This document shows positions 1 to 8,358 of a stretch of 64,000 nt of DNA, in pieces. The DNA is taken from NCBI RefSeq assembly GCF_014982805.1, contig NZ_JADCKC010000001.1, positions 806,001 through 870,000 on the forward strand, written 5' to 3'. Made by a program: the position numbers and the translations under genes. The stretch is from Gemmiger gallinarum. GTDB taxonomy: Bacteria > Bacillota > Clostridia > Oscillospirales > Ruminococcaceae. Numbering within the stretch: position 1 is the first letter of the stretch; each line of letters opens with the position of its first letter. The notes beneath the pieces are model-generated. The model was given only the letters and a program-made list of their open reading frames with translations, did not search any database and was not told the origin of the DNA.

Positions 1-392
1 ATGTGGAACCAGTCCTTGTAGCGGCTGGCGTGACGGTTCCGGCGCACATCCTCAAAGGCCCAGAACCCCCGGCCCACATGGTTGAAGACGCCGTCCAGCA
101 TGACCTTGAGGCCCGCCTGATGGAGGGCATCACAGACAGTCTTGAGGTCGTCGTTGGTGCCCAGGCGGCAGTCCACCTGGTTGAAATCCCGGGTGTCATA
201 CCCGTGGGCGTCGCTCTCAAACAGCGGGTTGAACAGCACACAGGTAGCCCCCAGCTCCTTGATGTGGTCCACCCAGTCCAGCACCCGCAGCAGGCGATGG
301 GGATGTTCAGGGTCAGCGCCTTCATTCCGGAGCGGGGCGCCGCAGAGCCCCAGAGGATAAATCTGATAAATGACAGCATTGTCAAACCACAT
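1..392 (-). CDS. GH13 alpha-amylase family glycosidase, N-terminal part
   Basis: Only the first ~130 residues lie in the window; the gene continues past base 1. It starts MWFDNAVIYQIYPLG, the usual N-terminal beta-strand of the GH13 (beta/alpha)8 barrel. Further on come HGYDTRDF and DGVFNHVG, the latter being GH13 conserved region I (D-x-V-x-N-H), which helps build the active site. No signal peptide or N-terminal carbohydrate domain precedes the barrel, so a cytoplasmic maltodextrin- or alpha-glucan-cleaving enzyme (neopullulanase or cyclomaltodextrinase type) is likely. The ATG is preceded by AAAGGA at suitable spacing. The catalytic Asp/Glu/Asp lie outside the window, so the exact specificity cannot be judged. 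Confidence 0.85.
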   Translation of the reverse strand, partial: MWFDNAVIYQIYPLGLCGAPLRNEGADPEHPHRLLRVLDWVDHIKELGATCVLFNPLFESDAHGYDTRDFNQVDCRLGTNDDLKTVCDALHQAGLKVMLDGVFNHVGRGFWAFEDVRRNRHASRYKDWFH

Positions 393-479
393 AACGCAAC
401 AGTCCTTTCTTTTTCATCGCCGGTTTTCCGGGCAGTCCGGCGGCCACGGTGTACCCGCCGCAGGATCAGCGGGAGCGGT

Positions 480-713
480 TCATGCAAAGGTGATCCACAT
501 AAGGCGGATCAGCAGCACAGCGATCATGACCACAGCCGCGATCTTGACTGCCTTGGGGGTATGCTGTTCCGGCTGCCAGGTCTTTTTAAGCCAAGAATAC
601 ACCATGGCAAGGGCGAACAAAATCGGAAACGCAAGGCGCAGTTCCACCCGGCTCAGGACCGGTTCCGGCGCAAACACCAGAACCGCCCACACAGCAACAA
701 GGGCCACATCCAC
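480..713 (-). CDS. Small two-helix membrane protein, unknown function
   Basis: A 77-residue reading frame from GTG 713 with two hydrophobic segments (about residues 4-30 and 57-75) around a short basic, hydrophilic stretch. I do not recognise the family. It follows the 778-1323 membrane gene on the same strand and is probably co-transcribed with it. GTG 713 has no ribosome binding site. A near-perfect AAGGAGG lies just after the upstream stop, seven bases before an in-frame ACG at 759-761, which would add 16 residues (TKPDIRKLLLTVFGAV) and complete the first membrane helix. The true start may therefore be the ACG, or an ATG changed by mutation or sequence error. Confidence 0.6.
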   Translation of the reverse strand: MDVALVAVWAVLVFAPEPVLSRVELRLAFPILFALAMVYSWLKKTWQPEQHTPKAVKIAAVVMIAVLLIRLMWITFA

Positions 714-777
714 AACTGCACCGAAAACGGTCAGCAGCAGCTTCCGGATATCGGGTTTCGTGGCGACTCCTCCTTAC

Positions 778-1323
778 TCAGTGCAGAAAGCGGAGCAGCG
801 GCCGCAGGCGGCATGCATACAGCACCGCCACGGCACGCAGGGCCGCGTCATACACCAAAAATGCCAGGTTGCCGGTGACCAGCGTTGCTGCTGTCAGCAG
901 TGCGCCGCCCGCGGTGAATTCTTCCATCAGGCCGGGCAGCGGAAAAACCACCAGCAGCAGTCCGTAACAGACCAGCACCGTCAGGTTGAACACCGCCAGA
1001 CGGCAGATCAGCCGCACCGGAAGCCGGGACAGTCGGTCGATCCGCCTCTTGAGCATGGGATAAGGCCCCAGAACCAGTGCATAGACCAGCGCCAGCTCCC
1101 GGTCGGGCACCAGCAAAATTCCCAGCACCGACGCCGCCGCCCAGGTCATCCAGGCGTAGCGCCCGGGGCACTCGGCCATAACAGGAATTAACGCCATTCC
1201 GGCCAGCATGGGGGCACAGTAGGTTGCCAGAGGAAACAGCCCGCCCATTGCCAGTATGGCCACGCTCAGAGCTCCCAACACACCGCACAGTGCAATATGC
1301 GAGGTCCGTGTTCGGCTGTGCAT
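778..1323 (-). CDS. Integral membrane protein resembling ECF-transporter S components
   Basis: A 181-residue, very hydrophobic protein with about five to six membrane helices. It opens with a short hydrophilic tail, then a small-residue-rich helix (ALCGVLGALSVAILAMGG). Its size and its N-terminal pattern resemble substrate-binding S components of energy-coupling-factor vitamin transporters and related uncharacterised clostridial membrane proteins. This is similarity of type, not an identified substrate. No EcfA/EcfT genes lie nearby and no riboswitch is visible upstream. The ATG is preceded by AAAAGGAG at nine-base spacing. The 480-713 membrane gene follows after a short gap. Confidence 0.6.
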   Translation of the reverse strand: MHSRTRTSHIALCGVLGALSVAILAMGGLFPLATYCAPMLAGMALIPVMAECPGRYAWMTWAAASVLGILLVPDRELALVYALVLGPYPMLKRRIDRLSRLPVRLICRLAVFNLTVLVCYGLLLVVFPLPGLMEEFTAGGALLTAATLVTGNLAFLVYDAALRAVAVLYACRLRPLLRFLH

Positions 1324-1507
1324 GGCTGGTCAGCTCCTTTTGCCCCCGCAGGGACGCATTCATTATACCCTGCCGAAGCCGCTGATGCAATGCGATTTTG
1401 TAATTTATTTGACGCCTTGTTCAAAACTTTCGCAACATTGTAAATTTTATTTGGGCATTTGATACGATTTCACATTTTGCAGCCGGTACCGTCCGGCTTT
1501 GTCTGAT

Positions 1508-2335
1508 TCATCCGCCGTCCCGTGCCTCGTACATCTGCTCCACCGTACAGAAGTGATATCCCTGTGCCGCGAACCAGTCGATGATTTCAGGCAGGGCTTC
1601 CACAGTGGCGTCGGTTTTTGCCGTGTCGTGCATCAGCACCACACACAGGTCGCGCCCCTCGGCGCTGGCGCGGATGTTTTCCAGGATCTGCCCTGCGTCG
1701 GGATGGGAGGAGGTTGCGTCCTCCGCCGAGACATTCCAGTCGATCCACTCATATCCTTTTTCCCCGCACTGGGCGACCAGGCGCTTCATGATATCGCTGC
1801 CGCCATATTTGTGGCTGATGGTGTTGGTGCTGCCCCCCGGAAAGCGCAGCCAGTGGATGGCCTCCACATCCACATAGGGCGAGATGGCCTGTCGCAGCGC
1901 CTTGATGTCCAGCCAGAATGACTCGGTGTCGGCATATATTTCGGAATACCGGTGGCTGGCGCTGTGCAGGGCTACCTGATGCCCTTCCTCCACCACCCTT
2001 TCAAGCTCGGGCAGATAGTCCTGATTGACCTCCTGCGCCGTCACAAAAAAAGTGGCTGGAACATCCTTCTCTTGGAGGATGTCCAAAATAGGCCCGGTGT
2101 TGGAGGAAGGACCGTCATCAAAGGTCAGGCAAACGATCTTGAGCATTATGGCCTCGACGGTACCGTCGTCCTCCCTTCCCTGCACGGCAAAGACATCATT
2201 GGGGATGGCATCCTCCTCCGGCTCCCGGGGGCAAAAAAGATTTCCGGCCAGATACACGGCCATCCCGCCAAATATCAGCAAAAGCACGACTCCGATCCAT
2301 CGCCGGCACAGCGACCGGTTGGGCTGTCTCAACAT
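1508..2335 (-). CDS. Polysaccharide deacetylase (CE4/NodB family)
   Basis: A 275-residue membrane-anchored hydrolase. An N-terminal helix (about 12-32) is followed by a NodB homology domain from about residue 65. Motifs visible in order are TFDDGPS (general base and metal Asp), HSASHRY (H-x3-H zinc ligands), RFPGGS (Arg of motif 3) and CVVLMHD with the closing His. Enzymes of this family remove N- or O-acetyl groups from peptidoglycan GlcNAc/MurNAc, chitin or xylan. With a surface-exposed domain in a Firmicute, peptidoglycan or another wall polysaccharide is the likely substrate. The gene stands alone, divergent from cysK. Confidence 0.9.
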   Translation of the reverse strand: MLRQPNRSLCRRWIGVVLLLIFGGMAVYLAGNLFCPREPEEDAIPNDVFAVQGREDDGTVEAIMLKIVCLTFDDGPSSNTGPILDILQEKDVPATFFVTAQEVNQDYLPELERVVEEGHQVALHSASHRYSEIYADTESFWLDIKALRQAISPYVDVEAIHWLRFPGGSTNTISHKYGGSDIMKRLVAQCGEKGYEWIDWNVSAEDATSSHPDAGQILENIRASAEGRDLCVVLMHDTAKTDATVEALPEIIDWFAAQGYHFCTVEQMYEARDGG

Positions 2336-2473
2336 GGCTGCGTCCCTCCTTGCCCACGGACATTGCGTGTCCCGCTACCGCATTCCTATGCGGAGTACGG
2401 CGCGGTTATCCCGGCTTTGCCGGGGCAGCGGATTTTACACCCTTTTCCTCTGTGCGCAGCAAACGGCTTGTGG

Positions 2474-2479
2474 TATAAT
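2474..2479 (+). promoter_or_regulatory. Extended -10 element upstream of cysK
   Basis: TATAAT preceded by TGG, an extended -10 form. No good -35 is visible 16-18 bases upstream. It lies 60 bases before the cysK start in the 203-base divergent gap. Confidence 0.5.
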
Positions 2480-2538
2480 ACCGTTGAGCACGCCCGGAAC
2501 GGGCCTGCCACCACAACGCGGACAGGAGGGTTTCCCGC

Positions 2539-3468
2539 ATGAAAATCGCATCCGGTATCAGCGCCCTGATCGGGCATACCCCTATGGCATATCTGTCAAA
2601 GTACTCGGCGGCGGAGGGGCTTGAGACGCCCATCGTCGCCAAGCTGGAATATTTCAACCCCGCCGGCAGCGTCAAGGACCGTGTGGCCAAGTCGATGCTG
2701 GACAAGGCCGAGCAGGAGGGCAGGCTGGCCCCTGGCGCGGTGATCATTGAACCTACCAGCGGAAACACCGGCATCGGCCTGGCTGCGCTGGCCGCCGCCC
2801 GCGGTTACCGTGTCATCCTGACCATGCCCGAAACCATGAGTGTGGAGCGCCGCAATCTGCTCAAGGCTTACGGTGCCGAGATCGTCCTGACGCCGGGTGC
2901 CAAGGGGATGGCCGGTGCCATCGAAAAGGCCAATGAGCTGGCGGCCTCCACCCCCGGCAGCTTTGTTCCCGGCCAGTTTGAAAACCCTGCCAACCCGGCA
3001 GCCCACATGGCATCCACCGGTCCCGAGATCTGGCACGACACCTACGGCCAGATCGACATTTTTGTGGCGGGTGTGGGCACCGGCGGCACTCTGACCGGCG
3101 TGGGCCGCTACCTCAAACAGCAGAATCCCAATGTGAAAGTGGTGGCCGTAGAGCCCGCCTCCTCCCCCGTTCTCAGCGGCGGCCAGGCCGGGCCCCACGG
3201 TTTGCAGGGCATCGGCGCCGGGTTTGTTCCCGAGATTCTGGACACCTCGGTCTACGATGAGATCATCACCGTGACCAACGAAGACGCCTATGCCGCCGGA
3301 CGGAACATCGCCCGCAAGGAAGGATTTTTGGTGGGCATCAGCTCCGGCGCTGCCGCCTGGGCCGCCGTGCAGCTGGCCCGCCGCCCTGAAAACAAGGGGA
3401 AAATGATCGTCGCACTGCTGCCCGACACCGGCGAGCGGTATCTTTCCACCCCCATGTTTGCGGAATGA
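2539..3468 (+). CDS. cysK: Cysteine synthase A (O-acetylserine sulfhydrylase)
   Basis: A 309-residue fold-type II PLP enzyme that makes L-cysteine from O-acetylserine and sulfide. Visible signatures are NPAGSVKDR with the PLP Schiff-base Lys46, the TSGNTG substrate loop (about 73-78), the GTGGTLTG phosphate-binding loop, and the C-terminal GISSGAA. The length matches CysK (about 310), with no regulatory CBS domains, so it is not cystathionine beta-synthase. An AGGAGGG site precedes the ATG. The gene is monocistronic here, divergent from the CE4 deacetylase, with no sulfate-reduction genes next to it. Its product could supply cysteine to the ligase-family gene at 30320-31561, but that link is only inferred. 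Confidence 0.95.
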   Translation: MKIASGISALIGHTPMAYLSKYSAAEGLETPIVAKLEYFNPAGSVKDRVAKSMLDKAEQEGRLAPGAVIIEPTSGNTGIGLAALAAARGYRVILTMPETMSVERRNLLKAYGAEIVLTPGAKGMAGAIEKANELAASTPGSFVPGQFENPANPAAHMASTGPEIWHDTYGQIDIFVAGVGTGGTLTGVGRYLKQQNPNVKVVAVEPASSPVLSGGQAGPHGLQGIGAGFVPEILDTSVYDEIITVTNEDAYAAGRNIARKEGFLVGISSGAAAWAAVQLARRPENKGKMIVALLPDTGERYLSTPMFAE

Positions 3469-3510
3469 GCCTTTTGCCGGGCGTTCGACAAGGTTTTTTA
3501 TGAAAAAGGC

Positions 3511-3540
3511 TTGACTTTTGCCCGGCAAATGTGCTAACAT
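3511..3540 (+). promoter_or_regulatory. Promoter of tRNA-Leu
   Basis: TTGACT (3511-3516) and TAACAT (3535-3540) separated by 18 bases, placed 39 bases before the tRNA 5' end. Confidence 0.55.
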
Positions 3541-3578
3541 TGCTTTTGCGATACCACGGAAACGTTGGTGTCGCCTAT

Positions 3579-3662
3579 GCGGAAGTGCTGGAATCGGCAG
3601 ACAGGCACGTTTGAGGTGCGTGTGTCCATGACGTGTGGGTTCAAGTCCCATCTTCCGCACCA
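3579..3662 (+). tRNA. tRNA-Leu (anticodon GAG)
   Basis: An 84-base class II tRNA. The acceptor stem pairs GCGGAAG with CTTCCGC, followed by A and an encoded CCA. The seven-base anticodon loop TTGAGGT puts GAG at 3613-3615 on a CACGT/GCGTG stem. A long variable arm and GGTTCAAGTCC as the T-arm are present. It reads CUC/CUU codons, and a terminator follows immediately. Confidence 0.95.
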
Positions 3663-3666
3663 AAGA

Positions 3667-3704
3667 AAAGAGCGCTGCAACGCAAGTTGCAGCGCTCTTT
3701 TTGC
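3667..3704 (+). terminator. Intrinsic terminator of tRNA-Leu
   Basis: A 14-bp perfect stem (3668-3681 with 3686-3699), GCAA loop and T run, beginning just after the tRNA CCA end. Confidence 0.9.
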
Positions 3705-3748
3705 TTTGCGGGTATACACCTTTATTACACACTTGCAAAAAACAAAAG

Positions 3749-3785
3749 CCCCGGCGACAGGTTTTCTGTCGCCGGGGCGCTTTTT
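3749..3785 (-). terminator. Terminator of the aldo/keto reductase gene
   Basis: A perfect 12-bp GC-rich stem (3749-3760 with 3766-3777) flanked by an A-rich left side and a T-rich right side, so it can work in both directions. It sits between convergent tRNA-Leu and the minus-strand reductase. Confidence 0.85.
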
Positions 3786-3832
3786 GTTTTTCCCATGGCT
3801 CTCACTGCCCGGCAGGACGCCGAGGCATTGGC

Positions 3833-4930
3833 TCATGCGCCAAAGTAAGCTGCGATTTCCTGCATGCGCCGGGACTGCGCCACATGGAAGGGACATCTCC
3901 GGTCACAATGCCCGCAGCCAATGCAGTCCCCCGCTTTTCGGGCAAGTTTTGCATAGTGGTCCCTGGCCAGGGCATCCCCGGCACGGGACAGGTCGTAATA
4001 CTTGTTGATGAGCCCTACATCCAGACCCGCCGGGCAGGGCTGGCAATGGTTGCAGTAGACGCAGACCCCCTCTGCCTCCTGCGGTGCAAAGGTTCCCAGC
4101 ACAGAATACTCCGTTTCTTCGGGAGAGGCGTCAAAAAATCCGAGAATGCGCTTCAGGTCGCTGCGGTTGCGCATGCCGGGCAAAACCGTCAGCACACCGG
4201 GTTTGTCCAGGGCATATTGGAGGCACTGGTACTCGGTGAGGGCATGGCCGAAAGGCGAGGTCCTGTCATTAAGCAGCTGCCCTGCCGAGAAGGCCTTCAT
4301 CACCGAAATGCCCACTCCCTCCGCCTGACAGCGGCGATAGAGCTCCATGCGTTCTTCTACCCCGCCGATGGCAAACTCCCCTTCCCGGTGGTAATCATAG
4401 GCGGGGTTGATGCTGAACATGAGCATATCCAGAACGCCCGCATCCAGCGCCGCCCGGGCCACCGCCGGAGTGTGAGAGGACATGCCGATATGCCGCACTA
4501 CACCCTGTTTTTGAAGTTCACGGATATAGGCCAGCGTACCGCCCTCCAGCGCCGTGCGCAGGTCCTCCATTTCATCCATGCAGTGCAAAAAGGCAAAGTC
4601 GATATAGTCGGTGCCCAGAGCGGAGAGCTGCCAGTCCACCGAACGCTTGATGGTTTCCAGGTCGGTGGTCCAGCCGTACTGCCCGGTCTGGTAGTCCGCT
4701 CCGAAATGTACCTGAAAATACACCCTGTCCCGCTGCCCCGCAACAGCTCGGCCGATAGGAGCAAAGGGCGCCGCATCCGCCGATGCCAGGTCAAAATAGT
4801 TGATGCCGTTTTCCAGTGCCATGGCCACGGTGGCCTCAATTTCCCGCTCCCCCGATTTGCCGATGGAGCTGGTACCCATGCCGATGACGCTGATCTGTTC
4901 TTTTCCGTGAGGCAATTTGCGGTACTGCAT
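3833..4930 (-). CDS. Aldo/keto reductase with C-terminal 4Fe-4S ferredoxin motifs
   Basis: A 365-residue protein: an AKR (alpha/beta)8 barrel (about 1-270) followed by a ferredoxin-like region with C-x2-C-x2-C-x3-CP (CVYCNHCQPCP) and C-x2-C-x2-C-x3-CP (CIGCGHCDRRCP). This fits the clostridial AKR subfamily with two [4Fe-4S] clusters. Barrel landmarks are GMGTSSIGK, NYFDLAS with the tetrad Asp, and FAFLHCMDEM with the tetrad His. The usual catalytic Tyr and Lys positions look replaced (ASADAAPF, VYFQVHFGA), so ordinary NADPH carbonyl reduction is doubtful. The second of two nearby ATGs (4930) is chosen because it is six bases from AGGAGGG. Substrate unknown. Confidence 0.85.
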   Translation of the reverse strand: MQYRKLPHGKEQISVIGMGTSSIGKSGEREIEATVAMALENGINYFDLASADAAPFAPIGRAVAGQRDRVYFQVHFGADYQTGQYGWTTDLETIKRSVDWQLSALGTDYIDFAFLHCMDEMEDLRTALEGGTLAYIRELQKQGVVRHIGMSSHTPAVARAALDAGVLDMLMFSINPAYDYHREGEFAIGGVEERMELYRRCQAEGVGISVMKAFSAGQLLNDRTSPFGHALTEYQCLQYALDKPGVLTVLPGMRNRSDLKRILGFFDASPEETEYSVLGTFAPQEAEGVCVYCNHCQPCPAGLDVGLINKYYDLSRAGDALARDHYAKLARKAGDCIGCGHCDRRCPFHVAQSRRMQEIAAYFGA

Positions 4931-4957
4931 CTGCATCCCTCCTGATGTTTTAATTTC

Positions 4958-4986
4958 ATTATAAAGGCACCATTCCGGGATGTCGA
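4958..4986 (-). promoter_or_regulatory. Promoter of the aldo/keto reductase gene
   Basis: On the minus strand, TCGACA (4986-4981), a 17-base spacer and a perfect TATAAT (4963-4958), 28 bases upstream of the start codon. Confidence 0.7.
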
Positions 4987-5049
4987 ATACCCGCTTGTTA
5001 TATGGTCGTATGCTTCCGGGGCATCCTTCCGGCTGTGCGGGAAACGTGT

Positions 5050-5964
5050 TTATTCCTTGCCCCGCAGCTGTTCCCGGGGCCAGTGTTCCTCCCGCAGCAT
5101 GTGGACCAGGCTTTTGAGGGCCGGATCGCTCTGCAACGCTTTGGCTTTGTAGTAAACGCCGAAGGAAACCGCCTCCGCTCCTTCCAGGGGAATGCGCATC
5201 AGCAACGCCGTGGGCGGGATAAACATATCGGGCAGCACCGATACGCCGAATCCCGCCTCCACCAGCACAACAGCCGCCTCCGCCGATTCGCAGAAATACA
5301 GCTGGGCCGGGCCCCGGTCCCCGATCAGCTGCCCCTGCATCTGGGCAGCCTCCAGTCGGGCACGGGCCGGGTCCAGCAAAACGAGGCGATGGGGGGCAAG
5401 ATCCTCCGGGGCAAGGCATTTCTTTGCGGCAAGAGGATGATTCTCCGCGCAGATACAGACCATGGGGACGCGGCAGAGTTCCCGATACACGCTCTGGGTG
5501 CCTCTGGGAATCTCTGCCTGACGAAATGCCAGCACAAGATCCACCTCGCCTTCATCCAGCATGCGGTAGAGATGCTGAAATGGCACCGTGCGCAGATTGG
5601 GGTGCAGATCGGGATACTGCTGCGCCAGCCTCCGGAACAGCGGCGACAGCAAAAACAGCTGGGCATACCCGTGGCAGCCTACCGAGAGAGTCCGGATAGC
5701 CTCCTGCCCCGGATGCTCAAACCGCTTTTTGGCCTGAACGGAGATATCCACCATCCGCCGGGCGTCGCCCAGAAACGCCAGTCCCTCTCCCGTGATGCGG
5801 ACGATGCGGGTGGTGCGGTGAAACAGCGTCACCCCCAGTTCCTTTTCCAGTGAATGGATCTGCTGGGTCACGGCGGGCTGGGTGACATGCAGCTGCTCCG
5901 CGGCCCGGGCAAAATTGAGCGTTTCGGCAACTGCCAGAAAGCAGGACAGCTGAAATGTGTTCAT
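5050..5964 (-). CDS. LysR-family transcriptional regulator
   Basis: A 304-residue LysR-type activator/repressor. The N-terminal winged helix-turn-helix (MNTFQLSCFLAVAETLNFAR...LHVTQPAVTQQIHSLEKELG) is followed by a linker helix and a two-lobed effector-binding domain from about residue 90. The length is typical. It is divergent from the marR-ABC operon across a 184-base gap holding a palindrome, so either may be its target, as may the reductase gene downstream. The effector cannot be told from sequence. A ribosome binding site AGGAGGA precedes the ATG. Confidence 0.9.
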   Translation of the reverse strand: MNTFQLSCFLAVAETLNFARAAEQLHVTQPAVTQQIHSLEKELGVTLFHRTTRIVRITGEGLAFLGDARRMVDISVQAKKRFEHPGQEAIRTLSVGCHGYAQLFLLSPLFRRLAQQYPDLHPNLRTVPFQHLYRMLDEGEVDLVLAFRQAEIPRGTQSVYRELCRVPMVCICAENHPLAAKKCLAPEDLAPHRLVLLDPARARLEAAQMQGQLIGDRGPAQLYFCESAEAAVVLVEAGFGVSVLPDMFIPPTALLMRIPLEGAEAVSFGVYYKAKALQSDPALKSLVHMLREEHWPREQLRGKE

Positions 5965-6005
5965 TTTGTCCTCCTGTTGGATTTTTCAAGAGATTATCAA
6001 GAGAT

Positions 6006-6028
6006 ATTAATAAGTATTTGTTATTAAT
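6006..6028. promoter_or_regulatory. Perfect palindrome in the lysR-marR gap
   Basis: ATTAATAA, seven bases, TTATTAAT: an 8-bp inverted repeat in an AT-rich patch between the divergent regulator genes. It lies 42 bases upstream of the lysR start and 17 bases before the marR -35. Both LysR (T-N11-A type) and MarR proteins bind such palindromes; which one binds is inference. Confidence 0.5.
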
Positions 6029-6044
6029 AACAGCATTTTCTGAA

Positions 6045-6072
6045 TTCACATTCAAGGGGGAATCCGTATAAT
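6045..6072 (+). promoter_or_regulatory. Promoter of the marR-ABC operon
   Basis: TTCACA (6045-6050), a 16-base spacer and a perfect TATAAT (6067-6072), 77 bases before the marR ATG. Confidence 0.7.
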
Positions 6073-6148
6073 AGTCAAAGGACGAACCGTTCACAGGTGC
6101 ACGATTTGCCCGACACAGACATCACCGAACAGGAGGGAACACCAAAGC

Positions 6149-6595
6149 ATGCCGACGGATTTCATCCCGCTGCTGCGGCAGCTGAACCAGTACCTGGAAC
6201 AGCGCGGGCGAGTACAAATGCAGCCCCTGGGGCTTTCCACCTCAGAGGGACTGACGCTGTGCTATCTTCTGCGCCACAAGGGGGGCGATCTCTGCGCAGC
6301 ACAGCTGCACGAACGACTGGGAGTATCCAAGGCCGCCCTGTCCGCCACGCTCAAGTCGCTGTGCCGCAAAGGGTATCTGGAGATGGAAGTCTTTCCCGAT
6401 GATGACCGCAAAAAGCGGATCATTCCCACCTCCAAGGCACTGGAACTCCACCGCCGCATCGACGAGCGGATGCTGGAGCACAGTGCCAAGCTCTGCCGGG
6501 GCATTCCGCCCCAGGATCTGGAAGTGACCGGACACGTTCTGGATACCATGCTCTGCAACCTGAAACAAACCACAACAGGGAGGAAAACCAGATGA
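6149..6595 (+). CDS. MarR-family transcriptional regulator
   Basis: A 148-residue winged-helix protein. The recognition region LHERLGVSKAALSATLKSLCRKGYLE and the wing DDDRKKRIIPTSKA (about residues 53-98) are typical of MarR. Helices at both ends would form the dimer interface. Its stop overlaps the ATG of the first ABC exporter gene (ATGA), so the three genes are translationally coupled. The usual reading is that the regulator represses its own operon until the exporter's substrate, or a signal for it, binds. The ATG at 6149 follows AGGAGGG with an 11-base gap. Confidence 0.9.
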   Translation: MPTDFIPLLRQLNQYLEQRGRVQMQPLGLSTSEGLTLCYLLRHKGGDLCAAQLHERLGVSKAALSATLKSLCRKGYLEMEVFPDDDRKKRIIPTSKALELHRRIDERMLEHSAKLCRGIPPQDLEVTGHVLDTMLCNLKQTTTGRKTR

Positions 6596-8358
6596 TAAAA
6601 ACACTGCTTGCACAGGTCCGGCAGTACAAAAAAGCGTCGCTGCTGGCGCCGCTGTTCACCGGCCTGGAAGTATTGATGGAAGTGCTGATCCCCTTTGTGA
6701 CCGCCTCCATCATCGACAAGGGCATCGAGGCCGGGGACCTGGGTCAGGTCTACCGCTACGGACTTCTGATGCTGCTTATGGCCTTTTTGAGCCTTTGCTT
6801 CGGCGTTCTGGCCGGCCGCTATGCCGCCAGCGCATCGTCGGGCTTTGCCTGCAACCTGCGCGACGCCATGTACCAGAACGTACAGACTTTTTCGTTCTCC
6901 AACATTGACAAGTTCAGCACCGCCGGGCTTGTCACCCGCATGACCACCGATGTCACCAACCTGCAAAATGCCTATCAGATGATCCTGCGCATTGCCGTGC
7001 GTTCCCCGCTGATGCTCATCTGCAGCATGATCATGTGCTTCTTCATCAGCGCCCGGCTGAGCCTGATCTTTCTGGCAGCCATCGTGGTGCTGTCCGCAGC
7101 CCTCGTCTACATTATGCTGCACACCACCCGCATCTTCAATGAAGTGTTCCGGCGCTACGACGACCTGAATGCCAGCGTACAGGAAAATGTCTCGGCCATC
7201 CGGGTGGTCAAGGCCTTTGTCCGGGAGGACCACGAGAACACCAAGTTCCAGAAGGCCGCCGACAACCTCTACCGCCTCTTTGTCAAGGCGGAAGGTCTGC
7301 TTGCCCTCAACAACCCCGTCATGATGTTTGTCGTCTACGGCTGCATTCTGGCCCTGTCCTGGTTCGGCGCCCACTTCATCGTGGTGGGCAGCCTGACCAC
7401 CGGTGAGCTGACTTCCCTGTTCAGCTACGTCATGAGCGTGCTCATGAGCCTGATGATGCTGTCCATGGTCTTTGTCATGATCACCATGAGCGCCGCCAGT
7501 GCCCGGCGTATTGCCGAGGTCCTCAACGAGCGGCCCGACCTGGCCGACCCCGACCAGCCCGACACCGAGATTCCCGACGGCAGCATCGACTTTGACCACG
7601 TCAGCTTCTCCTACAAGCACGGCAGCGGTGAAAAGACCCTGCGGGACATCGACCTTCACATCAAAGCCGGCGAGACGGTGGGCATCATCGGCGGCACAGG
7701 CTCCGGCAAATCCAGTCTGGTCAACCTGATCAGCCGCCTGTATGACGTGGACGAGGGCTGTGTCAAAGTCGGCGGCAAGGATGTGCGCAGCTACGACATG
7801 GAACTGCTGCGAAACCAGGTGGCTGTGGTATTGCAGAAAAACGTTCTCTTTACCGGCACCATTCTGGACAACCTCCGCTGGGGCAAGGAGGACGCCACTC
7901 TGGAAGAATGCCAGGAGGCCTGCCGCCTGGCCTGCGCCGATGAATTCATCCAGCGGTTTCCCGACAAATACGACACCTGGATCGAGCAGGGCGGCACCAA
8001 CGTGTCCGGCGGTCAGAAGCAGCGCCTCTGCATTGCCCGCGCCCTGCTGAAAAAGCCCAAGATCCTGATCCTGGACGACTCCACCAGCGCGGTGGATACC
8101 GCCACCGACGCCAGCATCCGCCGGGCCTTTGCCCAGAGCATTCCCGGCACCACCAAGCTCATCATCGCCCAGCGCATTTCCAGCGTGCAGGACGCCGACC
8201 GGATTCTGGTGCTGGACAACGGCAGAGTCTGCGGCTTCGATACCCATGAGAATCTGCTCAAAACCAACCCCATCTACCGGGAAATCTGCGAGGCACAGAG
8301 CAGCGCCGGCGGTGACTTTGACCAGCCCGGCGACAGCGGAAAGGACGGTGCACAATAA
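6592..8358 (+). CDS. ABC exporter half-transporter, subunit 1 (degenerate ATPase site)
   Basis: A 588-residue fusion of a six-helix exporter membrane domain (about 1-310) and a nucleotide-binding domain. Walker A is GGTGSGKSS (about 367-375), the signature is VSGGQKQ (about 471), and Walker B runs into LILDDSTSAVD. The residue after Walker B is Asp, not the catalytic Glu, which is typical of the degenerate half of heterodimeric multidrug exporters (LmrCD, BmrCD, TmrAB). The next gene supplies the canonical half. Its start and stop overlap both neighbours (ATGA upstream, one base downstream). Likely a membrane drug, lipid or peptide exporter; substrate unknown. Confidence 0.9.
   Translation: MIKTLLAQVRQYKKASLLAPLFTGLEVLMEVLIPFVTASIIDKGIEAGDLGQVYRYGLLMLLMAFLSLCFGVLAGRYAASASSGFACNLRDAMYQNVQTFSFSNIDKFSTAGLVTRMTTDVTNLQNAYQMILRIAVRSPLMLICSMIMCFFISARLSLIFLAAIVVLSAALVYIMLHTTRIFNEVFRRYDDLNASVQENVSAIRVVKAFVREDHENTKFQKAADNLYRLFVKAEGLLALNNPVMMFVVYGCILALSWFGAHFIVVGSLTTGELTSLFSYVMSVLMSLMMLSMVFVMITMSAASARRIAEVLNERPDLADPDQPDTEIPDGSIDFDHVSFSYKHGSGEKTLRDIDLHIKAGETVGIIGGTGSGKSSLVNLISRLYDVDEGCVKVGGKDVRSYDMELLRNQVAVVLQKNVLFTGTILDNLRWGKEDATLEECQEACRLACADEFIQRFPDKYDTWIEQGGTNVSGGQKQRLCIARALLKKPKILILDDSTSAVDTATDASIRRAFAQSIPGTTKLIIAQRISSVQDADRILVLDNGRVCGFDTHENLLKTNPIYREICEAQSSAGGDFDQPGDSGKDGAQ

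Noticed and set aside
3534-3896. A minus-strand 120-residue frame containing RWDLNPH
   Set aside because: It is the usual translation artefact across a tRNA gene (tRNA-Leu) plus terminator stems.
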